Shown here: in pieces, positions 1-11,817 of the stretch | Position numbering within the stretch: position 1 is the stretch's first letter | Layout: each line of letters opens with the position of its first letter | Origin: Schistocephalus solidus | Lineage: Eukaryota > Platyhelminthes > Cestoda > Diphyllobothriidea > Diphyllobothriidae | Length of the DNA stretch: 64,000 bases | Direction: 5' to 3' | NCBI GenBank assembly: GCA_017591395.1 | Contig: WEDG01004142.1 | Coordinates: 62,001 to 126,000, forward strand | Made by a program: the position numbers and the translations under genes | Notes under the pieces: generated by a model | Seen by the model: only the letters and a program-made list of their open reading frames with translations | What the model was told of the DNA's origin: nothing | Database searches by the model: none

Positions 1-1965
1 ACGAATGTGGCCTTGGACGGCTGCCGTGACCTAACATGACCTTGTGTTGCTTCTATGGGCTCTGTGCGCCCATTACGACTTTATTTTGATTGGCCAGTTA
101 ACCGGGACCAAACCTGCGGTCGGTTTTGTTATTGGTGCATAGGTTGATCGAACCAAATTGCGCGCGACTCTTACTACACGAAGCCTGACCCTGACGTACC
201 GTCTGGACGCCGTTATGCATCTGTTCACGGAACCCACGAGGCTGGCGGACTGACTGTGTGTCCTTCGTGTGCCAAATTTAGTTGAAAGGGTCTCTTCACG
301 TGCATCCTTCATCAACACGAGGGTTTCGATGTCATTGTCTGCGACGAAGGGGAGAGAGGGCGTCGTCAATTGGAAAGAGAACAAGGCAGTGCTGGATCCT
401 ATATGGATTTTGATATGATAAGTGCAGCGTCATTGGGCTCCAAGTAACTAGGGCGCCCCAGCTGAGTCGTTCTCATCCCAAGTATGCCAACCGAAGCAGC
501 AAGCTCGGTGATAACTCCTCGCTCACTGAGCGTTCATATGGCTAAAACCCTAGCACACTGCAGTGCTCTCATCTCTCTCGGCATTACTAATGCCCAATCG
601 CGTCATAGCGGCGTCTTCTTTGATGTTATATGTCTTACGTCCCAGATGGTTACTATATTGTTTTGATGGGCTGAAAACTTGTTGATCCCACCTCTGCCGT
701 TGACCCCTGGTGTGGGGCTGGGTCGAGAGGGGGAGGGTGGTGCGTTGTTTACGGGCTCAAGTGTGTTTTTAGCCTATAAAGACCGTGAGCGGACTTTCCA
801 CCCAGCCTGGCTTGTTGTGCTGACGGATTTACACACGCGTGCATCTGTGGTTGCCGCCTCGCTTTGATCTCGATGGTCACATGCTGGAGCTCACTAGGCG
901 CGGCTTCCCTCTCCCGCGGCCCCCTATTCTTCTTGTGCCAGCTTCCTAGCCGGGGTGTTTGTACGGACGAACTGTTTCCTAAGCAGGTTAGTCGGCCGTG
1001 TTGCGACTCCCCCATTCGAGTGGTGACGTGTCCGGGTTGGGGGTGAGATCGGGCCGAGGGATGGCCCACAGACCGGGGCGGATCAGCAAAATTTCACGGG
1101 TGAGCAAATCGGGAACTCGTCACTGACAAAAGTAAAGAATCACCACCACCGCGTATTGTACCTCTCCACGCATGACGATTGGCGGCAGCGGATATGGACA
1201 GCTCCAACCATTCTCTTCTCCAGCGGTGGAGACCGAAGGTCCAAGAACAACTTCCATGTCTTGTCGAGCCGTGCTTAGCCAGGTCTTGAGTTGAACTCCT
1301 CTTCGATGCCTCCAGGTGGTTAGCGGCCCCGGATCGAGGGCAGTATAACTGACCTCCTAAGGCAGACGACGGGGAACATACCAAACCACTGTAGTCGTTA
1401 TACTTGGACGGCCTGAGATATCTTCGCGATGTTATCGCAGTGAGTGTGGACTGTCTCATTTGCGACCAAGTCGGTGTACTTCATTCGAAGGCCGCTCCTC
1501 AGACAGCGGAGGTGTTCAAATACCTCCAGTCTTCGCTCAGCTTCTATACGCCTGCAAAAACTTCGTTTACTAACAACTGACCATCTAAATAGCATACTGT
1601 TTTTTCAAGTATATTTTATATTTAGAAGGCATAAACGAATGTAGCCTTTATTATAGTTATCGGATAGAAATTCACGTCTTTATTACATTTTATTCTCAAA
1701 GTTACAGTATATATTTAGACTTAAAAAATCCTACAAGTCCTGCATAAGTTGGAACCCGACCTACCATTGCATTTTCGTTTAGGGTTTTCAGTCTAAAAGC
1801 TATACGTTTTCCGTAAAAAGAGCCTCATGCATTTCTCTATGCCCTTAAGAAGGTAACCTATGATGTTCGTAAAATTTGGTAGTGGATCTAACCTATGGTG
1901 TGTAATTCATTGGGGCATTTACAAACGAACAAATATGATGCCATTTGAATAGAAAATGTAAGGTC

Positions 1966-1968
<3 letters not shown>
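1..1968. other. No supported feature
   Basis: I see no convincing gene, RNA or known repeat here. Short open frames on both strands lack recognisable domains, splice-consistent neighbours or low-complexity structure. The stretch after about 1,560 becomes AT-rich. It could be intronic or intergenic. Confidence 0.5.

Positions 1969-2023
<55 letters not shown>
1969..2023. repeat. (AT)n microsatellite
   Basis: About 27 uninterrupted AT dinucleotides. An open frame across it only encodes alternating Tyr-Ile and is not a gene. Confidence 0.97.
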
Positions 2024-2026
<3 letters not shown>

Positions 2027-3300
2027 GTTAGAAATTTGTTTCAAACTGTGCGATAGGATTGTAGAGTAGCAAATTTTGAATTTGTCGCGATTCGCTATCA
2101 AACAGATAAATGAAAGGATATTTTTGAGACCTTTTCCTCCAAAAGGCATTAAAAATTATAAGGGCACTATAATCAATATAAAACTGCATACTACTTAAGT
2201 AGTCCTTTTTTGCCGAGTTTGGTTTGTGCAGGCGGTCGAAATGAAGGGCATTCAAAAGCCGCATGCATGATAATCGATCGCTTAATTGATCTTTCTTAAT
2301 AAAAAACGCGTTTCAGAACTTGAGGAGTATTCACTCAACTTGGAGCCTCCGTCGACGCAATATGCGTGAACTGTGAATAGTTATTTCCATGTTTTCGCAT
2401 CGCTTCTCGGTGGCGAGCACATGGTTGCTAAAACTTGTTTCCTGCCTTCCGAAGGTGCACTCACAGGCCCTATGCAGTGGCAGGTCCCGAAAAGGTGTCA
2501 CTACTTACCTTGGCCGGCTTCTGCTTAGTCCAGATTAGAACGTAATCACAGCGAACCTTGTTATAACTAGAGAGTGGTTAAAGAAGTTTTTTCACCCAAC
2601 AGTCCTCGACGCTCATTGAATAGCGAACTTCCGCCTGGAGTTAGATTATGGCTATCCGATGATAGCAGATACGATGGAAACTTCTAGATTATTTCTTATC
2701 TGTCGTTCGACAGCCGCCACGGAAGGCCATGGAATGGAGATGCAGGACATTTATTTTTGAATTGGTTTCCAAAATTGTAAGTTTTACTCGGAGAACGTAA
2801 AACTCGACTAAATAACCACTTAATGTTCATTCTTCATACATGTATTATTACCAGTCAACCTTTTGTGTGAAAATCTTGTGCTGTGCGGGGACTGGGTCGT
2901 GTGTGGTGCGTGTAGATGGCATTTTAAATCTCTATAATTCATTTATAACTAATCCCGGGGTAACTCAGTCCTCTCACGACGGAAAGTCAACCTAAAATTG
3001 CGTCTTCTGAATGTGGCCCGAAGGCTACCCACTGAGTTAGGGTTCGAAACGTCTCCTTGCTATTTCCGTGGAAAACTGATCCATCGTTGCACAGGGAGGA
3101 GAATTTGCGTTATATATATCAAACGATATATACACGCGACTGTTGGCGAGCGTTCGAGTTTGAGATCCAAGGCACCTTCCATAACTTGATCGCTGAGCGT
3201 CTATCCACCATCATCTATATTTTGGTATATTTATATGCAGAATAACAATGCCGACAAGTCGGTGGAGACTAGAATAATCGTTTCTGACTTATATACTGTC
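2024..3300. other. No supported feature
   Basis: AT-rich sequence with no coding signal and no repeat that I could match elsewhere in the window. Confidence 0.5.
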
Positions 3301-3520
3301 CTACCCAATCCCAAATTGTGCAAATCTTGAGGCTTAAACCCGCGAAATGTTGGTTAGAAGTCCAACACTCTACCCACTGCGCCACGAGTTCGTTTTCTTG
3401 CCGGTTTCAATCGGAATATTAAATATGGTAGGTGTGTGCTCACTGATCGATTACAGGACTCACTCGTTCCGTTGTGTCTTGGGGCTCACTCTCGAGCCCC
3501 GCCAGCAGCCGCAAAGCGGC
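3301..3520 (-). mobile_element. tRNA-derived SINE, 3' truncated
   Basis: Read on the minus strand, this has the 5' head (a GC-rich block around CAGCAGCCGC, then GAGCCCC) and the tRNA-like body with a decayed box B. The tail (the GGCTGATGACGGCTAAT hairpin region) is missing. It abuts the next minus copy with no gap, giving a tandem pair. Confidence 0.75.
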
Positions 3521-3760
3521 AGATGAACAATGCAGGCAAATACAGGGGTGACAGGAATTGTCATTTCTGGCTTATTAGCCGTCATCAGCCAGCCATACCC
3601 AACCGCAGGTGTTGCGGCACCTGAGGCTTGAACTCGCGACCTGTTGGTTAGAAGTCAAATGCTCTACGCCCCAAAAATTGATCCACGGGCTCACTGTCCT
3701 GTCGGTTGTGATCGAGGCTATGTTAACTGTGATAGAGGTATTCTTACCGATCCTGTGTCC
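3521..3760 (-). mobile_element. tRNA-derived SINE copy
   Basis: Minus-strand copy with the conserved tail hairpin (TCATCAGCCAGCC on the plus strand near 3,585), box B (CTTGAACTC, reverse complement) and the 'ctcgcgacctgttggttagaagtc' type tRNA-like block. The head beyond 3,720 has decayed. Confidence 0.75.
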
Positions 3761-6434
3761 CGCCAGGGGAAGCAGATACGCGATTCCTACCGTCTTTTTG
3801 AAGGTAACCAAGCTTCCATCGTCGAAAGCTGAGTATCATACCTCGCCTCGCAGTATTTGAAAGAGTGTTAGTCATGTTAATACGGCGTTAGTAAAGTAGA
3901 TTTAGCCTTTTAGTCTCCAAGGCAAGTAGGATGGAATTGATCGTCGGGACTCCCGTTGAGGCTGGGGCGAGGTTTTAAGGCTCTCCTTATTCAAGTGGGT
4001 GATCAGTACGTCAGCACTCGCTCAGAAGTCCAGTACAAAAGTTTGGCTGCGATCTGGGCGACTGTGGCTACATAGTTTAAGGATATTTAAATGCGAGTAC
4101 CTGAAATTCTGATTAAAACAGTTGCTCCCTAGAAGTTAGAATTTATGTGCATTTATTATTGGCCGCATGAATTTTTTTCGGAAAGCTTGAAAGTTAACCC
4201 GAAGAAGAAGAAGATCTTTCAGTTTTGATAATATTTTCCGAGTACCGTTGAATTTTCATTTTGGGGTTGCAATTTACACAGTCTGTACATTTAATTTAAT
4301 TTTAAAAAAAACCATGCATTCTTCTGTGCTACTAGGAAGATGTCATTTTGGGGTTTATGACGTATTACGCTGGGCATGGAACATTATTAGTCAGACGCTG
4401 CTTAAAAGGCTTTCCACAAGAGGAAAGGCGTTTTAAAACATGTCTTCTAAAAGATTTTTAAAGGCGAAAAAATTCCGTTGAAAACGCATTTCACTTGAAG
4501 TTCCGTGTTTGGCGAAGGTGAGTTTCGCAGGAAATGGAGAACTTGATATTTTTCGTTGAGAGAGAGATTTCATTGAGAGATGGAGTTTACATGGTCAACT
4601 AGCATTATTTACCCCTGGTCACTAAGTCTGACTGGTCTGAGATGAAATCTCCTGTTTCCTTGCATAATCCGTTTGAGACACTATATTATGGAAACAATTA
4701 GAATAATGACACATAGTGCTAAAGATATCCTCATTTGGGATCCGCTTTCTAGTTCCTTTCAGGGGACTGACCTAATCCCGTTGAGTGCTCCGACAACGGG
4801 CCGTGCTTTTTTGCCAGATTCTTAGTCGATATTGTTTTTTTTTCAGGAGCGAAGAGTATTTGAGCTAGGAATCAAAGACGATTCCCGTTTGTGGGTGCAT
4901 ACTTGACTGGTTTAAAAAAAGGCTTAACGCAGATTGAGGGCTCGAGGTCACGTATTCCCGTCTGCCGAGCTGCGGTTGCTTCATGGATCAATTTGTTCGT
5001 TCATTCTATGCCACCTCGGCCATATTTATAGCTCTTTCATTTCCACTCTTTGATTGACTCTCACTCCGACTTACGTGCCCTCTACTCAACTTGCCAGTCT
5101 TGTCCTTCTAGGGGTTCTTTCGCCGCACGGAGGAGACCGCGTCACGTCTGGTCTGCGTCGGAGGCAAGGACAACTGCTCCATCACACCACGAAGCCGAAA
5201 CGCCTGTAAGGCCTGTCGATTTCGCCGCTGTCTCCGAGCTGGCATGTCCAAGAAGGGTGAGTTGATATTTTGGTCTGTCTTGAGTGCTCTTCAGTCAAAG
5301 CTGCCAGCCCTGGGGTCCCCTCTGTGTGAAGCTGGAGCATTTGCACCTATTTTAATAGGGTAATTGGGAAGACTTTGAAGGCAGGTGGGATCAGTCAGGA
5401 TTGGGTATCAAACAACAGTGCCACATTCATCTATCCTTGTATGTGCGATTCGAGCTGCCCTTGTTTTACCTTGCAACGCCTCATGTGGTGATCATATCAT
5501 GTGTGTGGCACGCATAGACGGGTTGTTTAGGGCTATCGTTTATCACGTTGAATCCCACCTCCGGTGGTCTCGATTTTATCTTGCTATCGGAACACTAGTA
5601 GTATTGGAGGAGAGAATGCAGTAGATTACGCGTAAACCCACTTCATTATATACCATTTCACGCTCAACTCAATGCTCAACCCATCCCGTGGGACGGCAGT
5701 GAAAATCGTCACCGATGACGATTGAATTTTCCAGCTTGACCTGACTCAAAAAGTGTCAGAGTTCTTGTGGGGTTTTATATAGGAGGTCAAACGATCACAG
5801 GGGGTTCCTACTAAGCCCCATATTGAGTCCGATCAGGGTAAGTGCTCCTGTCGAGGCATATCTGCTGTTCCACCGGATCTTCCCTCGAGCGTTGAGCGTT
5901 TATTTCCCCGAAAGAAGACAGTAGCCAAGAGGGAGGGTCTAAAACACCCGTGGATGCAGCTGCGATTCTGGATCAACAAGCTTATGAAGTTCGTGTGGCT
6001 ATTCAGACATCCACGTTCCATGAGGCTTCCGAAAAGTATCTCCTTATGTATGCAGCTGATGGTAATTTCATTTTCTTTGATGAGTAAGACCACTTATATA
6101 AATCAGAGGTGGTGTCGCCCTCTAGTGACCATCGGGTTTGTTGGTTGTTCAGTCTCCGCCAGGAAATCGATCCTGCCACCGAGCACATCCCGATAACAAG
6201 GCAAACACGGGCAGTACGTGGGCGGTGTATACCAAAATGGAGCCAATCAGCGGGCGAAGTAAGCCGCCAATCAAGCTTATAATGCGCCCTATTGACTTTG
6301 CCTTATAGTTAAAACGCCTTCCTCATGTTTAGTCCTTTAGACCGCCGTATGTGGGGTTGACCGATAATTTGTTGATGGACGAGTGCACGGACGTTGGTGG
6401 AGGGGCTAGTCCGAGACCCGGTGACCCCCGGGCT
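3761..6434. other. No supported feature
   Basis: Mostly AT-rich, non-repetitive at the scale I can see, with only short open frames lacking recognisable motifs. A short GAAGAAGAAGAA tract lies near 4,202. Confidence 0.45.
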
Positions 6435-6685
6435 AAGGATATCTTGTATGGCCGCCAAAACAGGACATGGGTTGGGGTCGTAATTAGGCTCAGGGTTAAG
6501 GTTTTTATAGTGTTAACTGTACGGTTTACGTTTAGTGTAGGGCTAAGGTTAAGATTGAGGTGACAGTTTATTTTTATGTTAGCGTAAGGGTTGGCATTAA
6601 GCCACGGGTATATCTATCCTTCTTTAAGCTGGCGGGACGGTTTCTATTTCCTTGTCCTGTTTGGGCGGCCGCACAAGGCATCCCT
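6435..6685. mobile_element. MITE-like terminal-inverted-repeat element
   Basis: The 33 bases at 6,437-6,469 match the reverse complement of 6,651-6,683 at 27 positions, including GGCCGCC and AAACAGGACA. The roughly 180-bp core carries degenerate GGGTTAAGG/GGCTAAGG motifs. There is no transposase. The element at 46,812-47,075 starts with the same AAGGATAT and has a similar size and core on the other strand. Target-site duplications are not obvious. Confidence 0.6.
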
Positions 6686-8464
6686 ACCATCCCCCAGTTT
6701 ACATTAGACAAACCACTCGAAAATCTCAAAAGTAGTTAGAAAACGGAGCCCTAAGGCATCTGCCTCCAAACCTCACAAGCACTACCTCGGAGCTCAGGCA
6801 CATTTGGGCTGATTTTCTGCGACAACGGGAAGCACCAGCAAGGTATTCGGTTCGCGTCCACACTCCGTCTGGGCTTTTTGGTAGCAAGTAGTCGCATCTT
6901 ACTGTTATAATTTCATCTGGAGTCATTGAGCCCTCCCAGCAGGGTCGTCTCGATTTTTATGCAAGTACGGAGCCTATCGACTATCCTCTCCGATGGACTG
7001 ACAGCGAACGGTTTGCAACCTATCAACGGTACTGTAACGAGGGCTCCCTTGAACGACTCTGAAACCACTCAACTCTTCTTAACGTGGATTCTCTTTATCC
7101 TTTTTTGCCCCTGAACATTTTAAAATCCATAAAACGGGTTCCAGTCGATCTCAGGTAGTGCTCTGGTGTCATTGCCGGTGGTCTCACCTCCTATGTTTGC
7201 TTTTCGACGCACCAGAGGTTCCTGGTGAGGCTCTCGTTGAGCGAGACGCAACATGAGAGCTAGCGTCTTTCCTCCTCACCGCTGTCTCATGCTCAGCTAT
7301 TTGTGTTCTGAGTAATCTCCATTTTCTCCAACGCAGTAACTTTTCCGGAAAACGAAGCCAGGCGTATCCTGCCGTGATCCTGGGTCTTTCGGCCTCATGA
7401 CCCAACGCCTGATGGTTGCCTCCGGCGTGCGTCCAGCTCCAACTCCAAGTGGAATGAGGAGGCTGACGGCTTTCAAGCTGTTTTTCTCTTACAGATGAGC
7501 TTACCAGATTTAAGAGCCGGTTGGATTTGATCCCTCTTTGATCCCTCTTTGCAGTTGCACGTGAATCTAGGGTTTCCAAACTATATGTCGTATCTTTTTC
7601 ATGTAGGGAGAATCATTTTTTTCTCTAACGAAGGAGAAAAAGAAGAAGCATTCGTATGGGGCTCATAATTTTTTAAATTTATATATGACCCATGTCGTGT
7701 AGGCAACATTGATCAAACAAAAAATGCAATGGACGTTTCAGTCTTAAAACATCTAATAACTACAACCCTCTATCCCCTCTAAGCCAAAAGCTACCCTTTC
7801 TTCAAGTGAAGGATTCAACATGAACCTGCCTTACGACCGAGTCCCTATAATAATAAACATTTTGCGTATGATTTCGAGGAACTGTATTTGAATTCCTAAG
7901 GGCATTGAAAATCACGTGGAAGAATTCACATCTTTTAAGTGGTTGTCTTCGCCGGATGTGATGTTTGCAAGTGGCCGGAAAGACGCTCATTCAAAAGCCA
8001 GCATATTCACGTGACTGGTATATGCTAGGATTATTTTGTGGTATACTCGCTATTAGAAATCTATCCCAGTAATTATGTGTAATCGAAATCACGTTTCAAA
8101 AAATCAACTAAAATTTCACGCCCTAGGTCCGATAATCAACTTATAGAGTTCCCTTTCCTTCTTGAATCCGCGTAAAGCAAGGTATTTTATTAGGCTTTTC
8201 ACAAGATTATGCTTCGTGTAAAAAAAATTTGTGTTGTGTTTTCGTCAGCCTCCTTGTGATGGGCGCAGATGCTGACGTGAAGTGGAGATCTTCACCCTGA
8301 CGTGCGCGGTCTGATTAGCGTGTGCTTTTAACCGGTTCGCCTCCTGTTTTGGTTCAGCGCAGCCCGATATATATATATATACCATGATTATTCATAAGTA
8401 TGCCACCACACTGGCTCTGACCCCACTGAATGGGCATGTCAAATAGAACAGATTAAGAAGGGTA
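6686..8464. other. No supported feature
   Basis: Only short open frames without recognisable domains. A 10-bp tandem (GATCCCTCTTT twice, near 7,529) and a short (TA) run near 8,371 are the only structures seen. Confidence 0.45.
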
Positions 8465-8785
8465 AATTGAACCCTGTCTCTCAGTTTATCAGTCTGCAAC
8501 TCCACGCAAACACACGCTGGGCTGATTCTGATATCCATGTAATCCGGTTAGTTCGTATCCTTCCAAACCATTGCATGATGATAGATTCAGGCGCATCAGC
8601 TTTTTATATTGAGGAATATACGCTTAGACAGTCGATCTCACTTTCTATTTCGAATGCTAGGCACCGGTCCATTGACCGAACCGGCCAGTTGTCTGATGCC
8701 GGAATTGTGTGCAGTCTGACAGAGCACGCCAGCTCGTTTGCGTGAGCCACATGCATGATCTGCCCTACACACACAAAAAAACACA
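8465..8785 (-). repeat. Old copy of the LINE 3'-UTR repeat
   Basis: Reverse-complement matches to the 3' UTR of the zinc-finger LINE. CATCAGACAACTGGCCGG appears on the minus strand near 8,693. The AGCCCAGCGTGTGTTTGCGT block appears near 8,515. The two blocks are in rearranged order relative to the LINE and are quite diverged. Confidence 0.55.
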
Positions 8786-8924
8786 GAAAAGCAATATTAC
8801 ACCTGTATATGACAATGATTTTTCCATACTATCAACACAGGTTCCAGCTACAAGCCCAGAACGGTGTTTCGCTGATATTTTTGTTGTTGCGTGAGGTAGC
8901 TTCGAGGGGCTGGACTCCTCAGTG

Positions 8925-9206
8925 AAAAGGACAAGGAAGACTTTAATGGAGTTTCCTCGATTATTAGCGGTTATCAGCTATCCACACCCAAATCCAGTCG
9001 GTGCACCACCCGACGATCGAACCCGCGACCCGTTGATCAGTTGTCCAACGCTCTGACTATTGAGCTACGGGCTCGTTATCTTGCCAGCTTAGGTCAAGAA
9101 TATTGACCTCAGTGGATGGACGGCCTCATATATAGGTTAAGGGTCTCATTCGTCCAGTTCTACCTTGGGGCTCAGTCTGGTGCCCCATTAGCAGCCGCAC
9201 AGTGAC
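8925..9206 (-). mobile_element. tRNA-derived SINE, near full length
   Basis: Minus strand. The tail is of a divergent subfamily (CTGATAACCGC instead of CTGATGACGGC). The tRNA-like body keeps box A (TAGCTCAAT) and box B (GTTCGATCG), and the head ends at GTCACTGTGCGG. Confidence 0.8.
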
Positions 9207-9405
9207 AAGTAGTAGTAGAGGCAGATGCACCATGCCAACAACAACAAGGAAAAAAGAATGGAAATTTCTGGTTCATTAGCCGTCATCAGCCAGTCCTACT
9301 CAACCCCAGGTGGTACCCCCATCCGAGGATCGAACCCTCGACCTGTTGTTTAGCATTCCACCACTAACCCTTTAGCCATGGGCTCCTTTGCCCTCTGTTG
9401 GCTCG
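9207..9405 (-). mobile_element. tRNA-derived SINE, head missing
   Basis: Minus strand. The tail hairpin (plus-strand CCGTCATCAGCCAG near 9,280) and tRNA-like body are present, with box B GGTTCGATCC on the minus strand. The head is absent. It lies directly behind the preceding copy. Confidence 0.8.
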
Positions 9406-9454
9406 GATGTATATATTAACAATGTCTTCGTCGGTAATTTTATTCTAACTATGA

Positions 9455-9742
9455 TACTAGCCGCTGTGCGGCTGCTGGCGTGGCTTGAGAGCAAACCCCA
9501 AGGCAGAACGGGACGCGTGAATCCTTTAACCGATCTGTGAGGCGTTCATTCACTAATGTCAGTAGTCTTGATCTAAGTCGGTAATATAACGAGCCCGTAG
9601 CTCAATGGTTAGAGCGTTCGACTTCTGACCAAAAGGTCGCGTGTTCGATCCTCGGGTGGTTCACCAACTGGAGTTGGGTGCGGCTGCCTACTGATAGCTA
9701 CTAATCCAGAAAACTCCATTAAAGTTTTCCTTGTCCTTAGTA
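9455..9742 (+). mobile_element. tRNA-derived SINE, full length
   Basis: The clearest full-length copy. The head runs from GCCGCTGTGCGGCTGCTGGC. The tRNA-like body starts near 9,592 with a D-arm (GCTC loop GAGC), an anticodon-loop-like CTTCTGA and box B GTTCGATCC. The tail ends in TTTTCCTTGTCCTT. The body resembles tRNA-Arg(UCU) around the D-arm and anticodon; that origin is inference. Pol III would transcribe it. With the two minus copies before it, it forms a head-to-head cluster. Confidence 0.85.
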
Positions 9743-9904
9743 ATGTTATTCTACTTATGTTTATTCTTGCTTTATTTCGCTTTTCTGAGACTTCAGTTAG
9801 TTCGGTAACTCATTGACTGTTAGAGGAAATCATTAAATGACCTTTCAGATAAAAACCGCTTCCTATGGCTCGATCTCAGTAGTGGCTAACATTTGCCGCA
9901 ATCT

Positions 9905-9906
<2 letters not shown>

Positions 9907-9965
<59 letters not shown>

Positions 9966-9969
9966 TCTC
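9907..9969. repeat. (CT)n microsatellite
   Basis: About 30 CT dinucleotides with a single CA interruption near 9,959. Confidence 0.97.
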
Positions 9970-10027
9970 CTCACTGTACTAATTTTCGCCCAAAGTTCAA
10001 AAATTATTTCCCACCTGGTGTTCGCAA

Positions 10028-10448
10028 ACATGGTTGTGTGTGTATTGCTCCTAAACGGACCGCGTGGTAGATGCGCTGGACCAACACGGGGGTCAAATCA
10101 GGGTGCGGCGGGCGTTATTCATCTGGGATGCGGTCGCATAACAAATGCCGAACATGGGGGATGCGCGGGCCAAACGTGGTCACGCGTAGGTGCAGGCTCA
10201 TGCCACACCACCCAGGGTTGCCATTTATGGCTATGGTGGGATAAAAACTCCTTGCGCCCGATCCTGCCTCCGGTCTTCTTGACTATGTCTTTACACCGGG
10301 CACAGGCGGGTAAGGGAAGAGAGAGTGCGGTAGACGCAGCGAAAGTCTACTATCACTTAAAACTAATTTGCGCACAAGTCACCGTCCGTGTACTGCCCTT
10401 CTGTGGAGCATACGATGGACATCGTTTGACTACGCCGATCAAATTGAC
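10028..10448 (+). repeat. LINE 3'-end tandem unit, diverged
   Basis: Same order of blocks as the 11,067 and 11,449 units: CTAAACGGACCGCGTGGTAG, then ACAAATGCCGAACATGG, the proline-like CTCCGGTCTTCTTGACT block, CTACTATCACTTAAAACTAA and the CATACGATGGACATCGT end. It is more diverged than the other units and ends in a (GT)n tract. Confidence 0.75.
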
Positions 10449-10473
10449 GTGTGTGTGTGTGTGTGTGTGTGTG

Positions 10474-10516
<43 letters not shown>
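10449..10516. repeat. (GT)n microsatellite
   Basis: About 33 GT dinucleotides with one interruption. It sits exactly between the end of one LINE 3'-end unit and the start of the next, matching the GT-rich terminus seen on other copies. Confidence 0.95.
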
Positions 10517-11066
10517 TGCCCGCTTCCGCATCAGACAACTGACCGGCTCGGACAGTGGTCTGATTGTGGGGGTGGGGGAGAGAGTGAGGTCGACAGCTCA
10601 GCGCATTTTCCTCACTATAAACAATCTGACGCGCTTGAAACTATCACGGTGCGCTAAAAGCCGTGGCTTGGAAGGTTGCCAACTGACGGGATAACTCGGA
10701 CCGCGAGGTCAGCCCAATGTGTGTTTTGCGTGGAGTGGCTGACTGGCGGACTGAGAGTCAGGTTGCAATGGCTCCTTCTTAATGTAGCCTTTATGGCACT
10801 CCCACTCCGTGGGATCCGAGCCAGGTGTGGTGGCACGCCCAGGGGCGGCTCCGGCCGCGCCAGCCACCTGCGCCCTCTCCCATCTCCGGTCTTCTTGACT
10901 CTGTCTTGACACCGGGCTCAGGTGGGGAGGAGGAGAAATGCAGTAGCTGCAGCGCAAGGCTACTATCACTTAAAACTAATTCACGCGCAAGTCACCGTCC
11001 CTGCACCACCTGGTGTGGAGCATACGGTGGACCTCGTCGAAATCGACGGTCGAACTGTCGTGTGTC
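10517..11066 (+). repeat. LINE 3'-UTR repeat, dispersed copy
   Basis: Begins CGCATCAGACAACTGACCGG and runs through CTATAAACAATCTGACGCGC, GCTTGGAAGGTTGCCAACTG, GGCACTCCCACTCCGTGGGA and CTCCGGTCTTCTTGACT, to CGACGGTCGAACTGTCG. The same order follows the zinc-finger LINE at 58,650-59,200, so this is a 5'-truncated insertion of that element's 3' end, not a gene. A frame across it only looks conserved because the repeat is. Confidence 0.85.
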
Positions 11067-11448
11067 TGCCCCCTAAACGGGCCACGTGGTAGATGCGTTG
11101 GACCAACACGGGGGCCACATCAGGGCACGGCATGCGTTATTAGCGTTGCGCTCCCATAACAAATGCCTAACATGGAGATGTGGTGGCACGCCTAGGGGCG
11201 GTTTGGACTTAGGGGACCCAGCCGCGCCAGACACCTGCGTCCTCTCCCGCCTCCGGTCTTCTTGACTCTGTCTTGACACCGGGCTCAGGTGGGGGAGGAG
11301 GAAGAAGATGTCGTAGCTGCAGCGCAGGCTACTATCACTTAAAACTAAATCACGCGCAAGTCACCGTCCCTGCTCAACTTTCCCGCGGGCATACGGTGGA
11401 CATCGTCGGACTACGACGGTCGAACTGTCGTGTGTGTGTGGTGCCCCT
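11067..11448 (+). repeat. LINE 3'-end tandem unit
   Basis: About 380 bp from CTAAACGGGCCACGTGGTAG to GGTCGAACTGTCGTGTGTG. It is highly similar to the next unit, and both continue directly from the 10,517 copy in the same orientation. Confidence 0.9.
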
Positions 11449-11817
11449 AAACGGGCCACGTGGTAGATGCGTTGGACCAACACGGGGGCCACATTAGGGC
11501 ACGGCATGCGTTATTCGGGGTTGCGCTCCCATAACAAATGCCGAACATGGAGGTGTGGTCAGCACACCTAGGGGTGGCTAGGACTTAGGGGACCCAGCCG
11601 TGCCAGCCACATGCGTCCTCTCCCGCCTCCGGTCTTCTTGACTCTGTCTTGACACCGGGCTCAGGTGGGGGAGGAGGAGAGAGTGCGGTAGATGCAGCGC
11701 AAGTCTGCTATCACTTAAAACTAAATCACGCGCAAGTCACCGTCCCTGCTCCACTTTCCCATGGAGCATACGGTGGACATCGTCGGACTACGACGGTCGA
11801 ACTGTCGTGTGTGTGCG
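11449..11817 (+). repeat. LINE 3'-end tandem unit
   Basis: Second near-identical unit, about 370 bp, ending GTCGAACTGTCGTGTGTGTG. The array stops here and unrelated AT-rich sequence begins. Confidence 0.9.

Noticed and set aside
9592..9660. Functional tRNA-Arg gene.
   Set aside because: The acceptor and anticodon stems are mismatched, and the sequence sits inside a 290-bp element repeated many times.
10353..10542. Open frames through (GT)n encoding Cys-Val or His-Thr repeats.
   Set aside because: Direct products of the microsatellite.
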